Assembly (NCBI GenBank): GCA_023701085.1
Contig: JAMPXR010000057.1
Location: forward strand, 1-9,888
Direction of reading: 5' to 3'
Length of the DNA: 9,888 nt
Source: Ramlibacter sp.
GTDB lineage: Bacteria > Pseudomonadota > Gammaproteobacteria > Burkholderiales > Burkholderiaceae_C
Positions 6,333 to 9,888 of this stretch are shown here, one piece after another (the first letter of the stretch is position 1; the number at the start of each line of letters is the position of its first letter). The notes under the pieces are model-generated. The model saw only the letters and a program-made list of their open reading frames with translations. It searched no databases and was not told the DNA's origin. The position numbers and the translations under genes were made by a program.

Positions 6333-7393
6333 AGAAACCCGATCTCGACGGCACGGCCCTGCTGGTGCTGGCGGCTGTGCTGTGCGTGCTGCCGTTCACG
6401 GTCACCGGCTACGTGCTGTATGTGGTGAACCTGCTGATGGTGTTCGTCGTGCTGGCGCTGGGCATGCACGTCGTGATCGGCGAAGCCGGGCAGTTCGCGC
6501 TGTCGCACACGGCGTTCTACGGTATCGGCATCTATACGGCCGGATTGATGAACACGCACTGGCACGCGCCCTTCCTGCTGTCGATCCTGACCGGCGGGCT
6601 GCTGTCGGCGGTGCTGGGCTATGTGATAGGGTTCCTTGCGCTGCGCATGCGCGACATCTACCTGGCGCTGGCCACCTTCGCCTTCGGCGAGGCAATGCAG
6701 TGGGTGTTCCTCAATTGGGACAAGGTGACCGGCGGCTCCAACGGCATGCGCATGCAACCGGCCGAACTGCTGGGGCTGAAGCTCACGAACGACCTGCAGG
6801 CCTACCCCTTCGTGATCGCGCTGACCACAGTGATGCTCTGGATTACGGTGCTGCTGTCGCGTTCGCAATTCGGCTCCGCGCTGCGTGCGGTGCGGGAGAG
6901 CGACGTCGCGGCCACGGCCATAGGCGTCAACGCGCGCGCCATGAAGCAGTCGGCCTTCGCGATCTCGGCCGCATTCGCCGGCGTGGCAGGCGGCATGTAC
7001 ACCCTGTTCGTGTCGTTCATCCATCCGGAAAGCCTCGGCTTCCAGACGACCATCCTGGTGCTGACGATGGTCGTCGTGGGCGGCATCGGCTCGATCCGCG
7101 GGGCGGTCGCGGGCGCAATCGTTTTCGGCATCATCTCGGAGCTGCTACGCCAGGCGCTGTCGATCCAGGAAATTATCTACGGCGCCATCCTCATGGGCTT
7201 CATGATGTTCCGGCCTCGTGGCCTGTTCGCCGAGCGCAAGAAGCGCGTACCGCACGCCGACTGTGGCATACCTGCGGAGACGTCGCAGCATTCATTTTCG
7301 CAGTCGGAAGCGCATCGCAACGAAGTCCTTCGCAGCGCCGCCGCCCCCCACCTGGGTGCACATGACCGCACAGTTCGCCGGAGTCACACATGA
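6329..7393 (+). CDS. livM: Branched-chain-type ABC importer permease LivM
   Basis: A 354-residue inner-membrane permease that pairs with LivH. The family core spans about residues 10-304: hydrophobic segments through 10-50, GEAGQFALSHTAFYGIGIYT (51-70), the LRMRDIYLALATFAFGEA region (105-122), the coupling loop GSALRAVRESDVAATAIGVN (182-201), then GGIGSIRGAVAGAIVFG and the usual ending FRPRGLFAERKK. After that, about 48 further residues (307-354) are polar, His/Ser/Arg-rich and not membrane-like; I do not recognise them. Some LivM proteins do carry extra tails, but this one could also be non-conserved read-through to the next stop. ATG 6329 overlaps the livH stop; the TGA overlaps the livG ATG. 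The core looks intact. Confidence 0.92.
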   Translation: MKKPDLDGTALLVLAAVLCVLPFTVTGYVLYVVNLLMVFVVLALGMHVVIGEAGQFALSHTAFYGIGIYTAGLMNTHWHAPFLLSILTGGLLSAVLGYVIGFLALRMRDIYLALATFAFGEAMQWVFLNWDKVTGGSNGMRMQPAELLGLKLTNDLQAYPFVIALTTVMLWITVLLSRSQFGSALRAVRESDVAATAIGVNARAMKQSAFAISAAFAGVAGGMYTLFVSFIHPESLGFQTTILVLTMVVVGGIGSIRGAVAGAIVFGIISELLRQALSIQEIIYGAILMGFMMFRPRGLFAERKKRVPHADCGIPAETSQHSFSQSEAHRNEVLRSAAAPHLGAHDRTVRRSHT

Positions 7394-7399
7394 CGGCAC
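7359..7399. repeat. Imperfect 13-bp direct repeat at the livM/livG junction
   Basis: CACATGACCGCAC (7359-7371) recurs as CACATGACGGCAC (7387-7399) with one mismatch, offset by 28 bp. The second copy holds the true livG start, preceded by GGAG (7380-7383). The first copy has an ATG in a different frame from livG. It may be coincidence or the trace of a small duplication. Confidence 0.4.
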
Positions 7400-8151
7400 C
7401 TTTTCTCGACGTGCGGGGCATCACGGTCGCCTTCGGTGGTCTGACGGCGGTAAACGACCTGTCGTTCCAGGTCGAGAAGGGAACGATCCATGCCCTGATC
7501 GGGCCGAACGGCGCGGGCAAGTCCACCGTATTCAACTGCATCTCGCGCTATTACCGTCCGTCGCACGGCAGCATCCTGCTGGACGGCCAGGACGTGAGCC
7601 GGGCGCGGGCCGACCGCATGGCCGGATTCGGCGTAGCGCGCACCTTCCAGAACCTGGAGCTGTTCGGCGAGCTGAGCGTGTACGAGAACGTCCTGCTTGG
7701 CTGCTACTCGCACAGCGCCGGCGGCCTCGGCCGCCTGCTGCGCCGCCCCGACGGCGAGACGCGCGATCTGGTGGACAGCCTGATCGAGCGGGTCGGGCTC
7801 GCCCACGAGCGCGACACGATCGCGGGCGAGCTGGACTTCGGCCACCAGAAGCTGCTCGAGCTCGCCCGGGCGCTGGCGGTCAAGCCGCGCCTGCTTCTGC
7901 TGGACGAGCCGGCCGCCGGGCTGCGCAATCGCGACATCGAGACGCTGGACCGCCTGCTGACCGAGCTCGCAAGCCGCGATGGCATCACGGTGCTGCTGGT
8001 CGAACACGTGATGCAGCTGGTGATGTCGATTTCCGACCGGATCACCGTAATGTCCTTCGGCCAGAAGATCGCCGAAGGCACGGCGCAGGAGGTGAGCAGC
8101 AATCCCCACGTGATCGAAGCCTACCTCGGCAAGGGAGCGGCCAATGAGTGA
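7390..8151 (+). CDS. livG: ABC importer ATPase LivG
   Basis: A 253-residue cytoplasmic ATP-hydrolysing subunit that drives LivHM. Motifs: Walker A GPNGAGKST (38-46); Q-loop in RTFQN (Q87); signature LDFGH (148-152); Walker B LLLLDE (168-173), followed by PAAGL; and H-loop H206 in LVEHVMQ. The C terminus IAEGTAQEVSSNPHVIEAYLG is the LivG hallmark (about 228-247). The signature differs from the standard LSGGQ and also from the LPYGQ-like form usual in LivG: Ser/Pro is replaced by Asp and Gln by His, while the central Gly and the following helix (LLELARAL) are kept. Catalytic residues are present, so it should be active. GGAG at 7380-7383 supports the ATG, which overlaps the livM stop by four bases. 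Confidence 0.94.
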   Translation: MTAPFLDVRGITVAFGGLTAVNDLSFQVEKGTIHALIGPNGAGKSTVFNCISRYYRPSHGSILLDGQDVSRARADRMAGFGVARTFQNLELFGELSVYENVLLGCYSHSAGGLGRLLRRPDGETRDLVDSLIERVGLAHERDTIAGELDFGHQKLLELARALAVKPRLLLLDEPAAGLRNRDIETLDRLLTELASRDGITVLLVEHVMQLVMSISDRITVMSFGQKIAEGTAQEVSSNPHVIEAYLGKGAANE

Positions 8152-8863
8152 CAACCTGCTGCAGGTACGCGGCCTCAGCGCCTCGTACGGCCCGATCCAG
8201 GCGCTTCACGATGTCTCGCTCGACGTGCCGCGCGGCTCCATCGTGGCGCTGCTTGGCAGCAACGGCGCGGGCAAGAGCACGACGCTGAACGCGATTTCGC
8301 GGCTGATCGAGCCGTCGGCCGGCGACATCCGTTTCGATGGCGAGCCGATCCGACGGCTGCATTCCGACGACATCGTGCGCCGGGGCCTCGTGCAGGTACC
8401 CGAGGGCCGACAGGTGTTCAAGGACATGAGCGTGCGCGAGAACCTCGAGCTGGGTGCGTACGTGCGTAGCAGCCGTAGTGAGGTCGCGGAGGACATCGAT
8501 CGGGTGTGCACGACCTTCCCGCGGCTGCGGGAACGCGCCGAGCAGCGTGCCACGACCCTGTCCGGCGGCGAGCAGCAGATGCTGGCGATTGCCCGGGCGC
8601 TGATGTCGCGGCCGCGCATGATCCTGCTAGACGAACCCTCCATGGGACTTTCGCCGCTGCTGGTGGAGCAGATCTTCGAAACGATCCAGCGCCTCAATCG
8701 CGAGCAGGGGCTCACGATTCTGCTGGTCGAACAGGATGTACGGCTGGCCCTCAAGGCCTCGAACTACGCCTACATCCTCGAAAACGGGGAAGTCAGCCTG
8801 CACGGACCGTCGGGCCAGCTGTTGAACGATCCGGCCGTGCGCCGCGCCTACCTGGGCATGTGA
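8144..8863 (+). CDS. livF: ABC importer ATPase LivF
   Basis: A 239-residue cytoplasmic ATPase, partner of LivG. Motifs: Walker A GSNGAGKST (38-46); the VPEGRQVF segment (85-92) typical of LivF; canonical signature LSGGE (139-143); and Walker B MILLDE (159-164), followed by PSMGLSP. The H-loop histidine is replaced by Gln (Q197 in LVEQD), which is usual for LivF (E. coli LivF has LVEQN) and so is not damage. It ends with RRAYLGM, as expected. It starts inside the last codons of livG (8-nt overlap), with AAGGGAG (8131-8137) as ribosome binding site six bases before the ATG. With LivG carrying an odd signature and LivF a standard one, the two ATP sites may not be equivalent. Confidence 0.94.
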   Translation: MSDNLLQVRGLSASYGPIQALHDVSLDVPRGSIVALLGSNGAGKSTTLNAISRLIEPSAGDIRFDGEPIRRLHSDDIVRRGLVQVPEGRQVFKDMSVRENLELGAYVRSSRSEVAEDIDRVCTTFPRLRERAEQRATTLSGGEQQMLAIARALMSRPRMILLDEPSMGLSPLLVEQIFETIQRLNREQGLTILLVEQDVRLALKASNYAYILENGEVSLHGPSGQLLNDPAVRRAYLGM

Positions 8864-8868
8864 ACGAG

Positions 8869-9603
8869 ATGAGTACCAGCAAGCCGATGGCATTGGTCAC
8901 TGGCGGCGCCAGTGGCATGGGTCTGGCTACGGTCGAACGGCTGGCGCGCGACGGCTTTTCCGTGGCGATGGTCGACCGCGTGCGGGAACTGGCCGAGCGC
9001 GAGGCCGGGCGGCTGCGGGAGTGGGGGCTCGATGTGCAGGTGCGCGTCGTGGACCTCACGGACGAGGCGGCGGTGCGCGCCATGGTGCAGGCGCTGCCCC
9101 CGCTCACGGCGCTGGTCAACAACGCCGGCGTGTTCGACGAGCGGAAATTCACCGAGGTGTCGAGCGATGATTTCCGCCGTGCCTACGAGATCAACCTGAT
9201 CGCGGCCGCCACCCTGACGCAGGAAGTCGCCAGCAGGATGCCGGACGGCGGCCGGATCGTGAACATCGCCTCGCGCGCCTATCTCGGCGCCCGCAACCAT
9301 CCTCACTACGTTGCATCGAAGGCAGCGATCGTCGGCTACACGCGGGCCTGCGCGATGGAGCTCGCGCCGCGCGGCATCCTGGTCAACGCCATCGCGCCCG
9401 GCCTGATCGAGACGCCGCTGCTGCGCGCGCTCACGCCCGAGCGGCTGGCCGCGCAGCTGGCGCTGCAGCCCACCGGCAAGGCCGGCCGGCCGGAGGACAT
9501 CGCCCAGGCCGTGTCCTTCCTGGTGTCGCCGCAGACCGGGTTCATCACGGGGCAGGTGCTGTTCGTCGACGGCGGCAAGTCCCTGGGCGGGTCCGGCGCC
9601 TGA
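8869..9603 (+). CDS. Second short-chain dehydrogenase/reductase, last gene of the operon
   Basis: A 244-residue classical SDR, of usual family length. Motifs: TGGASGMG (11-18) for the dinucleotide; D36 after beta-2, favouring NAD(H); NNAG (84-87); N109; and the catalytic triad S135, Y147 and K151 (YVASK), followed by the APGLIETPLL segment (176-185) and terminal FITGQVLFVDGGKS. The open frame reaches back inside livF, but the SDR homology begins at ATG 8869, five bases after the livF stop. An ATG at 8887 would also leave the fold complete and cannot be excluded. Only a weak GAG precedes 8869, so translation is probably coupled to livF. It differs clearly from the first SDR in sequence, so the pair is not a recent duplication. 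Two SDRs could act on successive steps or on two stereoisomers of the imported compound. Confidence 0.92.
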   Translation: MSTSKPMALVTGGASGMGLATVERLARDGFSVAMVDRVRELAEREAGRLREWGLDVQVRVVDLTDEAAVRAMVQALPPLTALVNNAGVFDERKFTEVSSDDFRRAYEINLIAAATLTQEVASRMPDGGRIVNIASRAYLGARNHPHYVASKAAIVGYTRACAMELAPRGILVNAIAPGLIETPLLRALTPERLAAQLALQPTGKAGRPEDIAQAVSFLVSPQTGFITGQVLFVDGGKSLGGSGA

Positions 9604-9615
9604 GAAAGCCTGGCC

Positions 9616-9888
9616 TCACTCGCCGCCCGCGCGCGAGGGCGGCTGCTGCACTTTGCTCAGGATACGGCGGGCCGGCTCGCTTCCATCCAGCAGGCGGTTG
9701 GTGCGTTTCATCACGCGCCAGCCCTTGCCCTCGAAGCGCCGAAGTTCCCAACGTGACGCTGTCAGGCGTACCAGCACGAACTGCCCGTCCCGGCGTGTGA
9801 ACAGCGTGCCGTAGTGCGTGGCCGTGGCGCGGTCGCCTTCGATCACGACGTGCGGGGCGGTACACGCGTGGGCCGATCCGTTGCGGAC
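9616..9888 (-). CDS. NTF2/SnoaL-like domain protein, C-terminal part (5' end outside window)
   Basis: Ninety residues are visible, open to the right edge; the GTG at 9846 is internal because the reading continues upstream with a conserved-looking segment (SAHACTAPHVVIEGDRATA). The pattern of alternating strands (GDRATATHYGTLF, QFVLVRLTASRWELRRF, GWRVMKRTNRLLDG) fits the second half of an NTF2-like cone fold of the SnoaL type. Such proteins are small cyclases, isomerases, dehydratases or ligand-binding proteins, and the active-site residues usually sit in the missing half, so no reaction can be given. It is convergent with the second SDR, with 12 bp between stops, and is probably a separate transcription unit. 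Confidence 0.75.
   Translation of the reverse strand, partial: VRNGSAHACTAPHVVIEGDRATATHYGTLFTRRDGQFVLVRLTASRWELRRFEGKGWRVMKRTNRLLDGSEPARRILSKVQQPPSRAGGE

Noticed and set aside
5921..7024. 367-codon minus-strand open frame opposite livH/livM
   Set aside because: Extremely His/Gln/Arg-rich translation produced by the reverse complement of hydrophobic permease codons; spans two real overlapping genes.
6382..7365. Long plus-strand frame inside livM
   Set aside because: Arg/Ala/Gly-rich out-of-frame translation with no domain pattern; the LivM frame shows clear permease motifs.
7384..8154. 256-codon minus-strand frame opposite livG
   Set aside because: Shadow of the livG coding sequence; livG has all ATPase motifs.
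9623..9640. CCGCCC/GGGCGG hairpin downstream of the second SDR as a terminator
   Set aside because: Six GC pairs with no T-run on either strand, and it lies within the coding end of the NTF2-like gene; may be chance in high-GC DNA.

Overview
The window is high-GC proteobacterial DNA. The RelA type, the tRNA sequence and the style of the genes point to a betaproteobacterium of the order Burkholderiales, most likely Alcaligenaceae (Bordetella/Achromobacter-like). That placement comes from sequence style, not from a database search.

Layout. Positions 1-2121 hold the 3' majority of relA, a monofunctional (p)ppGpp synthetase whose 5' end lies outside the window. A tRNA-Val(GAC) gene with encoded CCA follows at 2199-2275. 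A visibly more AT-rich patch then leads into an accessory metabolic block. A GntR/FadR-type (FCD) repressor gene reads leftward (2372-3097). Divergent from it, reading rightward, is a compact seven-gene unit: a short-chain dehydrogenase (SDR, 3269-4114); a complete branched-chain-amino-acid-type (HAAT) ABC importer, made of a periplasmic binding protein (livK-like), two permeases (livH, livM) and two ATPases (livG, livF); and a second SDR (8869-9603). The last gene, read leftward from the right edge, is the C-terminal part of an NTF2/SnoaL-like protein (9616-9888), convergent with the second SDR.

How the parts fit. The stop/start overlaps (livH/livM 4 nt, livM/livG 4 nt, livG/livF 8 nt) and short gaps argue for one operon. 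The 171-bp divergent intergenic region carries a strong sigma70-like promoter (TTGACT, 17-bp spacer, CATAAT). A 28-bp near-perfect palindrome lies across its spacer and -10 box. The simplest model is that the GntR protein represses the operon by binding there and lets go when the imported compound, or a product of it, binds the FCD domain. The unit would then import a small organic solute and oxidise or reduce it with two NAD(P)-dependent SDRs. No ring-cleaving, CoA-ligase or other downstream catabolic gene is present, so the substrate cannot be named from this window.

Most notable signals: the operator/promoter overlap; a GC-rich hairpin between livK and livH that could set the excess of binding protein over permease; an unusual ABC signature (LDFGH) in LivG; and a non-membrane C-terminal tail on LivM. 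I saw no CRISPR array, insertion sequence, phage gene or clearly new type of system.
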